Source: Paludibacteraceae bacterium
Lineage (GTDB): Bacteria; Bacteroidota; Bacteroidia; Bacteroidales; Paludibacteraceae
Direction of reading: 5' to 3'
Length of the DNA: 35,139 nucleotides
NCBI GenBank assembly: GCA_017457295.1
Contig: JAFTHS010000042.1
Span: forward strand, 1-35,139
This document shows positions 17,463 to 25,338 of the stretch, piece after piece (position 1 is the first letter of the stretch; every line of letters begins with the position of its first letter). Under the pieces are notes generated by a model, which was given only the letters and a program-made list of their open reading frames with translations, was not told where the DNA came from and made no database searches. Position numbers and translations under genes: made by a program.

Positions 17463-17501
17463 GGAAAAAGGGTATGTAAGGTTTATGCCAAAGAAATCGC
17501 C

Positions 17502-18299
17502 TTAAGCTAAATATAGTTTGATGTTCTTTTCATTCAACCTACTCTTATAGCCTATAGGTATGTTTTTGTCTGTCACGATAGCATGGATCTGCTCTGCATT
17601 GGCAATATGGCAAAAGCTACGCTTGTTAAATTTTGAACTATCAAACACAGCTATGACCTCACTGGCTTGAGCTATCATGGCTTGGTTCAATATGGCCTCC
17701 TCCATATTGGGGGTAGATATGCCATTCTCAAACGAAAAAGAATCTATACCTAAAAACAATTTGTAGTTGGTAAAGTGGCTTAAATCTTTTAATGCAATCG
17801 GTCCTATAGTGGAATGACTATTTATACGCACATGCCCGCCTAGCATTACTACCGTAAAACGTTTATATTTCATCAGCTCTTCCGCAATATTCAGAGCATT
17901 AGTCACAATAGTCAGGTCGGTGAACTTATCCAGATTCTTGGCTATTTCCATCGTTGTTGTACCACTATCCAGCAAGATGTGATCACCGTTCTTTATCAAG
18001 GTTGTGGCCAACTGTCCGATACGCTCCTTCTCTTGAAAGTTAAACATACGCTTTTGTGAAATGGCAGTATCTTCATTCAAGTTCTCCACGGGACGGCGAA
18101 TAGCTCCTCCTCTGGTACGAACCAGCAGGTTTCTATTCTGCAAATTGGTCAAATCTTTGCGAATAGTCACTTCTGAAGTACCCAATGCTTTGCTCAATTT
18201 TGTTACGGACACTTCATTTTCTTTGTCAAGTAGTGTCAATATCATAGCCCTACGTTCTTTAGCGGAAGAGTGATAATCTAGTCTCATAATCAGGTGCAT
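17502..18299 (-). CDS. DeoR/AgaR-family transcriptional regulator
   Basis: A 265-aa repressor-type regulator (261 aa if translation begins at the in-frame ATG at 18287, giving MRLDYHSSAKERR). The N-terminal winged helix-turn-helix is clear at about residues 10-65 (RRAMILTLLDKENEVSVTKL, then TSEVTIRKDLTNLQNRNLLVRTRGGA). The back part is the DeoR sensor domain, related to ribose-phosphate isomerase, with the sugar-phosphate-binding features DSGTTTMEIAKNL, VVMLGGHVR and the late FDSSKFNKRSF. Such regulators sense a phosphorylated sugar made by the pathway they control. It is divergent from the beta-helix/phosphatase gene, and palindromes with TTTCGAAA cores lie in the shared gap and upstream of agaS. 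Control of the downstream amino-sugar locus and of itself is the likely job. The inducer is probably a GalN-6-P or tagatose-6-P type compound, by inference. Confidence 0.9.
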   Translation of the reverse strand: MHLIMRLDYHSSAKERRAMILTLLDKENEVSVTKLSKALGTSEVTIRKDLTNLQNRNLLVRTRGGAIRRPVENLNEDTAISQKRMFNFQEKERIGQLATTLIKNGDHILLDSGTTTMEIAKNLDKFTDLTIVTNALNIAEELMKYKRFTVVMLGGHVRINSHSTIGPIALKDLSHFTNYKLFLGIDSFSFENGISTPNMEEAILNQAMIAQASEVIAVFDSSKFNKRSFCHIANAEQIHAIVTDKNIPIGYKSRLNEKNIKLYLA

Positions 18300-18314
18300 T
18301 TTTGTTTTGCAATG

Positions 18315-18346
18315 CGAAGTTACGATAAATTTTCGGACTATACAAA
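18315..18346 (-). promoter_or_regulatory. Probable promoter of the DeoR-type regulator gene
   Basis: On the minus strand TTTG (18346-18343) is followed after 20 bp by TAACTTCG (18322-18315), one mismatch from TAnnTTTG, about 16-30 bp before the possible ATGs. The palindrome at 18331-18353 covers the spacer and -33 box, which would allow self-repression. Confidence 0.4.
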
Positions 18347-18385
18347 TCCGAAACTTCGCCGCTTTCGTTTCGAAACATATCGAAA
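18331..18385. promoter_or_regulatory. Palindromic operator cluster for the DeoR-type regulator
   Basis: Two inverted repeats lie in the divergent gap: TTTCGGA (18331-18337) with TCCGAAA (18347-18353), and the perfect 10-bp palindrome GTTTCGAAAC (18367-18376) flanked by outer arms TTTCG (18363-18367) and CGAAA (18381-18385). AgaR/DeoR-family sites often contain TTTC-type half-sites. The same core recurs at 21811-21828 upstream of agaS. Confidence 0.6.
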
Positions 18386-18482
18386 CTAATTTTTATATGG
18401 ATATAATAATATATGTGTTTGTAAATTAAATTATTACTGATGCAATAAAAATATTATGTTGTAAAACATATTTTTCGCTCTG

Positions 18483-18511
18483 TTTGCCAACAAAACTTAT
18501 GACTAATTTTG
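18483..18511 (+). promoter_or_regulatory. Bacteroidota-type promoter of the beta-helix/phosphatase gene
   Basis: TTTG (18483-18486), a 17-bp spacer and TAATTTTG (18504-18511) match the TTTG/TAnnTTTG pattern. Transcription would begin near 18518, which rules out the in-frame ATG at about 18484 and supports translation from 18562, where the signal peptide begins. Confidence 0.65.
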
Positions 18512-18561
18512 CAACAAAATCACTTGATTTTATAGCAAAACACACGCAAAATACATGCAAA

Positions 18562-21500
18562 ATGAAACGAATAATTTGTCTTTTTTTCTCCTATTGTGCC
18601 CTACTTCCTCTTTCAGCAGCTAATCATTATGTGGCTGTTTCGGGTAATGATGCACAAGATGGATTATCATGGGCTACTGCCGTATCTACTATCCAAACTG
18701 CCGTCAATGCGGCAGACAAAGGCGATACCGTTTTTGTCTCTGCAGGTGCGTACCAGCAGAGTATTACGCTCAAAGATGGTGTCAATGTCTTCGGTGGGTA
18801 CGATGCCACTACGGGCGAACGCAATGTAGATGCCAACCTTACTATTCTTGATGGCACAACATTGAAAACTCCTTTGGTTATTGCCACCAAAGCCAATACC
18901 AACCCAGTATATGTAGATGGATTTATTTTGCAAAACGCTAACCATACTTCTGCGGGAGGAGCTGCGGTGCTCAAAGCGAATGCGATTCTCAATCATTGTA
19001 CAATTCGCAACTGCTATACCAGCGGCAGCGGAGGTGGAGTGCACAATGCGGGTGTCGTTTCCAACTGCATCATTGAGTTGTGCGAAGCCCTTGGCGCAGG
19101 CGGAGCGGTACACAATGTCGGAGGAGTGGTAGAGAATACTATCATCCGTGGTTGCAAAGGCAATTATGCTGCCATTCGCAACGAAAACAATGGTATAGTG
19201 CGCAACTGCCTATTGCACAACAATGAACCTTCTAATTCAGCATGGCCAAATTCTGGTGGTATCTACAACCCGAGCGGGGTAGTCTATAATTGTACTATGG
19301 CATGCAATTTCGGCAGCCAATATGCGGGCTTCCATAGTGATAATATTGCCTACAACAATCTTATGTGGAACAACCAATCCGAAGAGGGTTTTGCAGATCC
19401 TGCCAATTTTGTTTCTGGAGAAAACACAAAGGCAGGTTCAGGATACAATGCGGCAGACTATTATTTCGAAGCAGAAAATTTCACAGTCAAGTTATCTCCC
19501 GATAATATGGCAACCAATGGCCCTCATTTTGTTGCACCAACCAATTTTGTGGGAGCACCTAAAAATGCTGCTGAGATTGCTGCTATGCGTGCAGCCAATT
19601 TCGCTATTACGGCGGAGTCGCCTGTAATCAACCAAGCCAAGGCAAATACCGATTTGGCATACGATATCGAGAATACTCCTCGTCCTATAGGTTCCCATGC
19701 GGATATTGGATGCTACGAGTACAATCCCAATGCGCCTATTGTAGCTGTTACGGGGGTGCTGTTGAATATGGATACGCTTCATGTTTATACCACAGACACT
19801 GCGCTAATCACCGCTATATTGCTACCTACTAAAGCCACGAATCGCAATGTCGTATGGAGCATTGCAGATACCACTATTGCTCAAGTAGAAAACGGAGCAG
19901 TTATCGGAGTTCGGGAGGGACAAACTACTGTCAGTGTCACTACCGAAGACGGCGGTTTCTCGGCAGAGGCAGTGGTAGTGGTAGAGTTGAAGCCAATCGT
20001 GATTATTCATCCAGAAGTGCTCTTGGCTGATAGTTTATATCGTGTAGAAGATTTCACTATCCCGTCTTATATTCCATTCCTAATTGCTAAGGAGGCTGCG
20101 CGAGATGATTCTACGGAAGTAAACCTGCAAGCATTGCGCGACAAGATTACTCAGCTTTTGCCTTATCAAATGCCATATAATGTGGTCACTAATATCAACG
20201 GAGACCCTACCACACGTATGGCGTTCTGCTGGTTTACCAACGAACGAATGACCGATGGAGTAGTGGAGCTTATGCCTATTTCTGGCGACCAATTGCCTAC
20301 AGCTGATGCCTTTCGTCCTACACTATCTGTGTCTGCTACGCCTACTATCACCAAGCCGCTCAATTATGCTACGTCGCTTTCTGGTATTCTCAAAGCAGCT
20401 AAAATGTCTGCTACGCAAAAATATACCTACGTCAGTCATAAGGCAATCGCAGAAAACCTCTCTCCCAATACCACCTATGCGTATAGGGTGGGAGTAGAAG
20501 GCTACTGGAGTGAAATAGGCAAGTTTACCACAGCTTCAGACAATCAATCTCCTTTCACGTTTATCTATATGACCGATTCGCACATCCAAGACCAAGAGTA
20601 TATCAATGATGCGCGTTTATGTGCAGAGGCCGCTGCCAAAGCAACACCAGAAGCGCGATTCTGTGTCTTTCCAGGTGATTTCGTAGAAACGGGTACCAAT
20701 CGCAATTCGGAATGGGAATGGGAGCGTTGGTTTGATGAGGCACTACGACCCGTTGTGCAGCAAATGCCTATCGTTCCTACCGATGGCAATCATGATGACT
20801 CTAGCAATCAAAACTATACATATCATTTCAATACCGACAACCAGTTCAAAGAGAATGCTAAGGTCAAACCTCAATTCGATGGCACTACCTATTCCTTCAT
20901 GTATGGTGATGTGTTGTTCTTAGTATATTCATTGCAAGATTATTGGAAGGGTACATACAGTTTGTCCACCCTCACTTCTACCTACTTAACCAATGATGTG
21001 GGAAATTGGTTCCGAGAGCAGGTGGCTGCTCACCCAGAAGCAAAATGGCGCATTGCATTAGTGCATAAAAATGTATTCTCGGGCTCTGGGCATCAGGAGG
21101 ATGAGGAAACACCTCTATTCCGTGAGACGATGTTGCCAATATTCAAGGATTGTGAGATAGATCTTGTTCTTCAGGGGCACGACCACTGCTATGAAATTAT
21201 TGGTCCTGTTAATCCTGATACCCGTACTCCTATTCTCGATGCTATTACGGATGTGGAAGAGGTCCCTGTTAATATGGTCAATAATATGACAGGCAAGAAG
21301 GGGGGTACATTCAGCGTGGATGATGGTACATTGTATTTCATCGGAGCTACTTGTGGTACAAAACGCTACAATCCTAATCATAAATTAACGATGGAGGCTG
21401 ATTACGAAAAGCATAAAGTAGAAAACTATTACGATTTATTCACGGGTATGTTTGGGCAACCTGGCAGACCTTCATATTCGTCATTCACTGTAGATGGCAA

Positions 21501-21741
21501 TACGATTACGGTCAATTCGTATAAAGTGTACAAAGATATCGACCCTGTCCTATTCAATACTTTCTATATCAAGCGCACAAAAGAGCATAATTCAGGTGAT
21601 AGACAGGGCCCTATCTCTCTAGAGCAACTCATCCAAGAGAATGGGACGGCCAAAATTATCTATGATGGTTCTATGTTCATTGTTCGTGAGAATATAGCAT
21701 ACAATGCGTTAGGACAGATTGTTTTTGATAAACGTAATTGA
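18562..21741 (+). CDS. Secreted beta-helix / Ig-like / calcineurin-type metallophosphatase fusion protein
   Basis: A 1059-aa exported protein; the start at 18562 fits the signal peptide (MKRIICLFFSYCALLPLSA) and the promoter just upstream. Domains: right-handed parallel beta-helix at ~22-385 (HYVAVSGNDAQDGLSW opening, glycine-rich rungs such as SGSGGGVHN); BIG_2-type Ig domain ~390-476 (VTGVLLNMDTL, then VVWSIADTTIAQVENG); an Fn3-like purple-acid-phosphatase N-domain at ~520-665 (LSPNTTYAYRVG); metallophosphatase ~668-960 with D672/H674 (DSH), D706 (PGDF), N743-H744-D745, H835 and H873/H875 (GHDH). The final ~30 residues (DGSMFIVRENIAYNALGQIV) look like a shortened type IX sorting tail. It probably removes phosphate from, or cuts a phosphoester in, a surface or extracellular substrate, with the helix binding glycan. 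Control by the divergent DeoR-type regulator is likely. Confidence 0.85.
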   Translation: MKRIICLFFSYCALLPLSAANHYVAVSGNDAQDGLSWATAVSTIQTAVNAADKGDTVFVSAGAYQQSITLKDGVNVFGGYDATTGERNVDANLTILDGTTLKTPLVIATKANTNPVYVDGFILQNANHTSAGGAAVLKANAILNHCTIRNCYTSGSGGGVHNAGVVSNCIIELCEALGAGGAVHNVGGVVENTIIRGCKGNYAAIRNENNGIVRNCLLHNNEPSNSAWPNSGGIYNPSGVVYNCTMACNFGSQYAGFHSDNIAYNNLMWNNQSEEGFADPANFVSGENTKAGSGYNAADYYFEAENFTVKLSPDNMATNGPHFVAPTNFVGAPKNAAEIAAMRAANFAITAESPVINQAKANTDLAYDIENTPRPIGSHADIGCYEYNPNAPIVAVTGVLLNMDTLHVYTTDTALITAILLPTKATNRNVVWSIADTTIAQVENGAVIGVREGQTTVSVTTEDGGFSAEAVVVVELKPIVIIHPEVLLADSLYRVEDFTIPSYIPFLIAKEAARDDSTEVNLQALRDKITQLLPYQMPYNVVTNINGDPTTRMAFCWFTNERMTDGVVELMPISGDQLPTADAFRPTLSVSATPTITKPLNYATSLSGILKAAKMSATQKYTYVSHKAIAENLSPNTTYAYRVGVEGYWSEIGKFTTASDNQSPFTFIYMTDSHIQDQEYINDARLCAEAAAKATPEARFCVFPGDFVETGTNRNSEWEWERWFDEALRPVVQQMPIVPTDGNHDDSSNQNYTYHFNTDNQFKENAKVKPQFDGTTYSFMYGDVLFLVYSLQDYWKGTYSLSTLTSTYLTNDVGNWFREQVAAHPEAKWRIALVHKNVFSGSGHQEDEETPLFRETMLPIFKDCEIDLVLQGHDHCYEIIGPVNPDTRTPILDAITDVEEVPVNMVNNMTGKKGGTFSVDDGTLYFIGATCGTKRYNPNHKLTMEADYEKHKVENYYDLFTGMFGQPGRPSYSSFTVDGNTITVNSYKVYKDIDPVLFNTFYIKRTKEHNSGDRQGPISLEQLIQENGTAKIIYDGSMFIVRENIAYNALGQIVFDKRN

Positions 21742-21755
21742 ATTTGTAATTTGTA

Positions 21756-21780
21756 AAAGGCACTACGAATTGCCTATTTT
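21756..21780 (+). terminator. Possible weak intrinsic terminator after the phosphatase fusion gene
   Basis: AGGCA (21758-21762) pairs with TGCCT (21771-21775) across an 8-nt loop, with flanking A and T runs (AAAA before, ATTTT after). The stem is only five to seven pairs, so termination may be partial. Confidence 0.35.
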
Positions 21781-21802
21781 AAGCGAAAAACGATAGATGC
21801 AT

Positions 21803-21847
21803 AACGGTTCTTTCGAAATGTTTCGAAATAGAATATTTGAAACCGTT
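21803..21847. promoter_or_regulatory. Second operator cluster (TTTCGAAA repeats) upstream of agaS
   Basis: Two TTTCGAAA palindromes spaced 10 bp apart (21811-21818 and 21821-21828) sit inside an outer inverted repeat AACGGTT (21803-21809) / AACCGTT (21841-21847). The core is the same as in the gap beside the DeoR-type gene. The cluster lies about 100 bp upstream of the apparent -7 box. Confidence 0.6.
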
Positions 21848-21944
21848 TTTATGTAATATGCTGATATGTAGCTTGTTATCTGTTTTGCACAAAAATATGT
21901 TCTTTAACATGTTTTTTAGGGATATAAATTGTCTTTTACGTAGT

Positions 21945-21952
21945 AACTTTGC
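21945..21952 (+). promoter_or_regulatory. Probable -7 box for the agaS-susD operon
   Basis: TAACTTTG is an exact TAnnTTTG match, 36 bp before the agaS ATG. No good -33 TTTG is seen at the normal distance, so the promoter may be weak without an activator. Confidence 0.5.
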
Positions 21953-21988
21953 AGAAAAATTAGGAATAATTTAACGGTTTTTTATCAT

Positions 21989-23104
21989 ATGGAAACTTTT
22001 ACCTATAAGGAAATTTTGCAACAACCTTCATGTTGGATGAAGGAGTACGAGGTGTTGCTAAGTGAGAAAGCGAAGATTCAGGCTTTCTTGGATAAGTATT
22101 TAACCAATGACACAGACATTGTGCTAACAGGTGCAGGTACCTCAGCGTTTATTGGCGATGCCATTGCTCCATTGCTTCGTGGTGTATGGAGAAATGTTCG
22201 TGCGGTGGCAACTACCGATATTGTTACCAATGCGGCAGATTATTTGGCAGCCGACAAGCCATTGCTTTTGATTAGTTTTGCTCGTTCAGGTAATAGCCCA
22301 GAGAGCGTGGCAGCTGTCAACTTGGCAAATGCTATTTGCAAAAACGTGGCTCACATCTATATCACATGCAACAAGAATGGCCACTTGGCTCAATCGGCCA
22401 ATGCTGAGAATATCCTTTCTCTCCTTCTTCCAGAGGAGACCGATGATAAGAGTCTTGCAATGACTAGCAGCTTCTCTACAATGCTACTCACCTGCTTGAT
22501 GATTAGCCAAATCGATCATATCGAAGCAGAGCGTGAGCGCATCGAGGCTGTGGCTGCCAACGCACAAGCCATCTTGTCTGACTATGCAGGTGCTATTGAG
22601 GCAATAGCTGCTCGTCCATTCGAACGTGGCGTATTCTTGGGTTCAGGTCCTATGAAGGGTATTGCTGAGGAGTGCCACCTCAAGCTCCAAGAGCTCACCG
22701 ATGGTGGTGTGGTATGCAAGTTCGATAGTTTTCTCGGATTCCGTCACGGACCAAAAGCAGTGGTAAACGAGCAGTCTATCATGGTATATCTCATGCAGGA
22801 TGACGAAGCTATTCAGCGCTATGAGCGCGACTTGGTTAAGCAAGTCAGTGGTAACAATAAATTGGTAGCGCAAATCATCGTATCCGCAGGCGCGCGCGTG
22901 AATATAGAAGGTGTACAAGAAGATTTGCAAGTGGTAATGCCTAATGGATTGGCAAAAACGGGTATCTACAGCGTATTGCCATACGTATTAGTAGGCCAAC
23001 TATTGGGCTTCTATACATCTGTCGCTCATGGCCTTTGCCCAGACACTCCGTCTGTATCTGGCAATATCCACCGCGTAGTAGAAGGCGTTATCATCTACGA
23101 ATAA
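21989..23104 (+). CDS. agaS: AgaS-family SIS-domain sugar isomerase/deaminase (galactosamine-6-phosphate type)
   Basis: A 371-aa cytoplasmic protein with two SIS (sugar isomerase) domains. Members of the AgaS group convert D-galactosamine-6-phosphate to tagatose-6-phosphate and ammonia. The first SIS domain shows LTGAGTSAFIGD and SFARSGNSPESVAAV (the phosphate-binding Ser/Thr loops). The second shows FLGSGPMKGIAEECHLKLQE and FRHGPKAVV, the usual AgaS/GlmS-type isomerase signatures. The length matches the family. It is the first gene of the plus-strand catabolic and uptake run and is followed 28 bp later by the aldolase subunit gene. The precise substrate is by homology, but the tagatose-pathway neighbours support galactosamine rather than glucosamine. 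Confidence 0.88.
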   Translation: METFTYKEILQQPSCWMKEYEVLLSEKAKIQAFLDKYLTNDTDIVLTGAGTSAFIGDAIAPLLRGVWRNVRAVATTDIVTNAADYLAADKPLLLISFARSGNSPESVAAVNLANAICKNVAHIYITCNKNGHLAQSANAENILSLLLPEETDDKSLAMTSSFSTMLLTCLMISQIDHIEAERERIEAVAANAQAILSDYAGAIEAIAARPFERGVFLGSGPMKGIAEECHLKLQELTDGGVVCKFDSFLGFRHGPKAVVNEQSIMVYLMQDDEAIQRYERDLVKQVSGNNKLVAQIIVSAGARVNIEGVQEDLQVVMPNGLAKTGIYSVLPYVLVGQLLGFYTSVAHGLCPDTPSVSGNIHRVVEGVIIYE

Positions 23105-23132
23105 TTCACTAAACACTAAACATCAAAAGATC

Positions 23133-24368
23133 ATGGCTAAAACCGAAAATATCCTCCGCGTGATGGAGGAACTCAAACAAACCACTGGCGTGCCACGCAC
23201 ACTTTTTGCTGCATGCCCTAACTCATTGTCAGTAATCAAGGCGTCTTTCCGCGCGGCTAAGCGTAATAATGCACCTATCTATTTCGCTACCACGCTCAAC
23301 CAAGTAGATACCGATGGTGGTTACACAGGTATGACTCCTGCAGAGTTTACCAAAGTGCTCGCTCGCGAGGCTGCTGCTGTGCATTATACTGGTCCTTACG
23401 TAGTGGCTATCGACCACGGAGGCCCATGGTTGAAGGATATCCAAACCCAACAACGTTGGGATACCCAACGCGCTATGCAAGGCGTGAAGGAGAGCTACGA
23501 GGCAGCTATCTTGGCTGGCTACGACTTGATTCACGTGGATCCAACCGTAGATATCTTCTTGCCAAAGGGTGAGATTATTGATATTCATGTAGTGGCACAA
23601 CGCACCGTAGAACTCATTCTCCATGCTGAGAACTTCCGCAAGGCGAATGGTATCGCTCCTATCTCTTATGAGGTAGGTACCGAAGAGGTGCATGGTGGCT
23701 TGGCTGACCCTACTACTTTCGACACCTTCCTTTCTGACCTCAAAGAGGGCTTGAAGAATGTCGGTCTCGAGGATGTATGGCCATGCTTCATCGTAGGTAA
23801 AGTGGGTACTGATCTCCATACCACCCTCTTCGATCCTGAAGTAGCACGCGACTTGACTGCTAAGGTGCGTCCTTATGGTAGCTACATCAAGGGTCACTAT
23901 AGCGACGATGTGGACAACCCACAAGACTATCCAACATCGGGTATGGGTGCTGCTAACGTAGGTCCAGAGTTCACAATGAATGAGTTTGATGCTCTCGCTG
24001 AACTGGAGGCTGAGGAGAAAAAGCAATTCGAAGCGGGTCGTATTCCACAACTCAGTAATATGGGTAAAGTGCTCTGGCAAAAGGTATATGAGTCAGGCCG
24101 TTGGAAAAAATGGTTGCAACCTGATGAGCAAGGCAAAGACCTCGCTGAGGTATCTGAGGAGCGTCAACAATGGCTCGTTAAGACTGGCTGCCGCTATATC
24201 TGGCAAGCACCAGAAGTGCTCGTAGCACGTCAAAAACTCTATGATAACCTCGCTTATGTGGGTATCGATGCTGAAGATGTAGTACTCATGCGCATCGAGC
24301 ATAATATGGATAAATACTATTATGCGTTCAATATTGTTAATTTGAATGATCACCTTAAAAATATCTAA
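23133..24368 (+). CDS. Tagatose-1,6-bisphosphate aldolase subunit, GatZ/KbaZ family
   Basis: A 411-aa protein of the GatZ/KbaZ family, known in enterobacteria as the non-catalytic subunit needed for activity and stability of the class II tagatose-bisphosphate aldolase (with GatY/KbaY). Family wording is visible near the start (SVIKASFRAAKRNNAPIYFA, then GYTGMTPAEF) and in VVAIDHGGPWLKD, LIHVDPTVD and SYEVGTEEVHGGL. The length is close to the enterobacterial proteins (about 420). No KbaY/GatY catalytic subunit is encoded in the window, so it must lie elsewhere, or this protein works alone or with another aldolase. The downstream kinase begins after only 3 bp. Codon use is strongly biased (Gln almost always CAA, Leu often CTC or TTG), suggesting high expression. 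Confidence 0.9.
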   Translation: MAKTENILRVMEELKQTTGVPRTLFAACPNSLSVIKASFRAAKRNNAPIYFATTLNQVDTDGGYTGMTPAEFTKVLAREAAAVHYTGPYVVAIDHGGPWLKDIQTQQRWDTQRAMQGVKESYEAAILAGYDLIHVDPTVDIFLPKGEIIDIHVVAQRTVELILHAENFRKANGIAPISYEVGTEEVHGGLADPTTFDTFLSDLKEGLKNVGLEDVWPCFIVGKVGTDLHTTLFDPEVARDLTAKVRPYGSYIKGHYSDDVDNPQDYPTSGMGAANVGPEFTMNEFDALAELEAEEKKQFEAGRIPQLSNMGKVLWQKVYESGRWKKWLQPDEQGKDLAEVSEERQQWLVKTGCRYIWQAPEVLVARQKLYDNLAYVGIDAEDVVLMRIEHNMDKYYYAFNIVNLNDHLKNI

Positions 24369-24371
24369 AAG

Positions 24372-25319
24372 ATGAAACCTTTTGATATCGTTGCTTTAGG
24401 CGAATTGAATGTCGATCTTATTCTCAATCAAATTGATGGTTTCCCAGAGGTAGGAAAAGAGAAGTTTGCCAAGCAAATGACATTGACATTAGGTAGCTCC
24501 ACAGCAATCTTCGCGGCCAATGCAGCAGCATTGGGCGTGAAGGTGGCTTTCTGCGGAATGGTGGGTAATGACCAATTTGGCGATTTGGTAGAATCAAGCT
24601 TACAATCCAAAAAAGTGGATACCTCCTATCTTATCCGTACCAACGAGCACGCCACGGGTGCTACTATCTGCATGAGCTATGATGAAGACCGTGCTAACCT
24701 CACCTACCAAGGCGCAATGGACGTGATGGCGCTCAAGGATATCAATCCTGAGGTGTTTACAAATGCGAAGCACATCCATATCTCTTCTATCTTTATGCAA
24801 AGCGGTTTGAAGAAGGACCTTATCGAGATTCTCAAACTCGCTCAAGCCAACGGTGTGACCACCTCGCTCGACACCCAATGGGATCCAGTAGAGGAGTGGG
24901 ATTTGGACTATGCGAATGTATTGCCACTCATCACCGTCTTTATGCCTAACGAGACAGAGCTCAAGGCGCTGACTCACAAGGACAATATCGATGATGCTAT
25001 AGCATGCATTGCACCTTATATCAATAATGCAATCATCAAGCAAGGTAGTCGTGGCTCATTGCTCATCAAGAAAGATGGTACACGCCACCAAATGGCTGCT
25101 ATGCTCAACGAGAACGTAGTGGATTGCATTGGTGCGGGCGACTCATTCAACTCGGGCTTTATTGCTCAGTTTGTGCAAGGTGCATCTCTCGAAGATTGCC
25201 AACGCTATGGTAATATGACGGGTGCTGTCAATACCACCGCTGCGGGCGGTACTACCGCTTTCACATGTCTCGAGGACGTTGAGCGCGTAGCAAAAGAGCG
25301 TTTTGGCTTCGTAAAATAA
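24372..25319 (+). CDS. PfkB-family sugar kinase (probable tagatose-6-phosphate kinase)
   Basis: A 315-aa cytoplasmic kinase of the ribokinase/PfkB fold. It has the N-terminal substrate region (VALGELNVDLIL), a conserved glycine-rich stretch (LTLGSSTAIFAANAAALG), and the C-terminal signature with the catalytic Asp (CIGAGDSFNSGF). The ATG lies 3 bp after the aldolase-subunit stop, so translation is coupled. In this setting the most sensible reaction is phosphorylation of tagatose-6-phosphate to tagatose-1,6-bisphosphate, feeding the aldolase. PfkB kinases are substrate-promiscuous across the family, so the sugar is an inference from neighbours. No truncation or missing motif is seen. Confidence 0.88.
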   Translation: MKPFDIVALGELNVDLILNQIDGFPEVGKEKFAKQMTLTLGSSTAIFAANAAALGVKVAFCGMVGNDQFGDLVESSLQSKKVDTSYLIRTNEHATGATICMSYDEDRANLTYQGAMDVMALKDINPEVFTNAKHIHISSIFMQSGLKKDLIEILKLAQANGVTTSLDTQWDPVEEWDLDYANVLPLITVFMPNETELKALTHKDNIDDAIACIAPYINNAIIKQGSRGSLLIKKDGTRHQMAAMLNENVVDCIGAGDSFNSGFIAQFVQGASLEDCQRYGNMTGAVNTTAAGGTTAFTCLEDVERVAKERFGFVK

Positions 25320-25338
25320 TCTAATCAACTGATAAACA

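Noticed and set aside
17463-17501. Terminator between the OMP-barrel gene and the DeoR-type gene
   Set aside because: TAAGG/CCTTA pairing exists but with an ~18-nt loop and no T run; too weak to call.
18484-18561. Upstream in-frame start for the beta-helix/phosphatase protein
   Set aside because: The 26 extra residues are encoded within the TTTG/TAATTTTG promoter and would place a non-signal sequence before a clear signal peptide.
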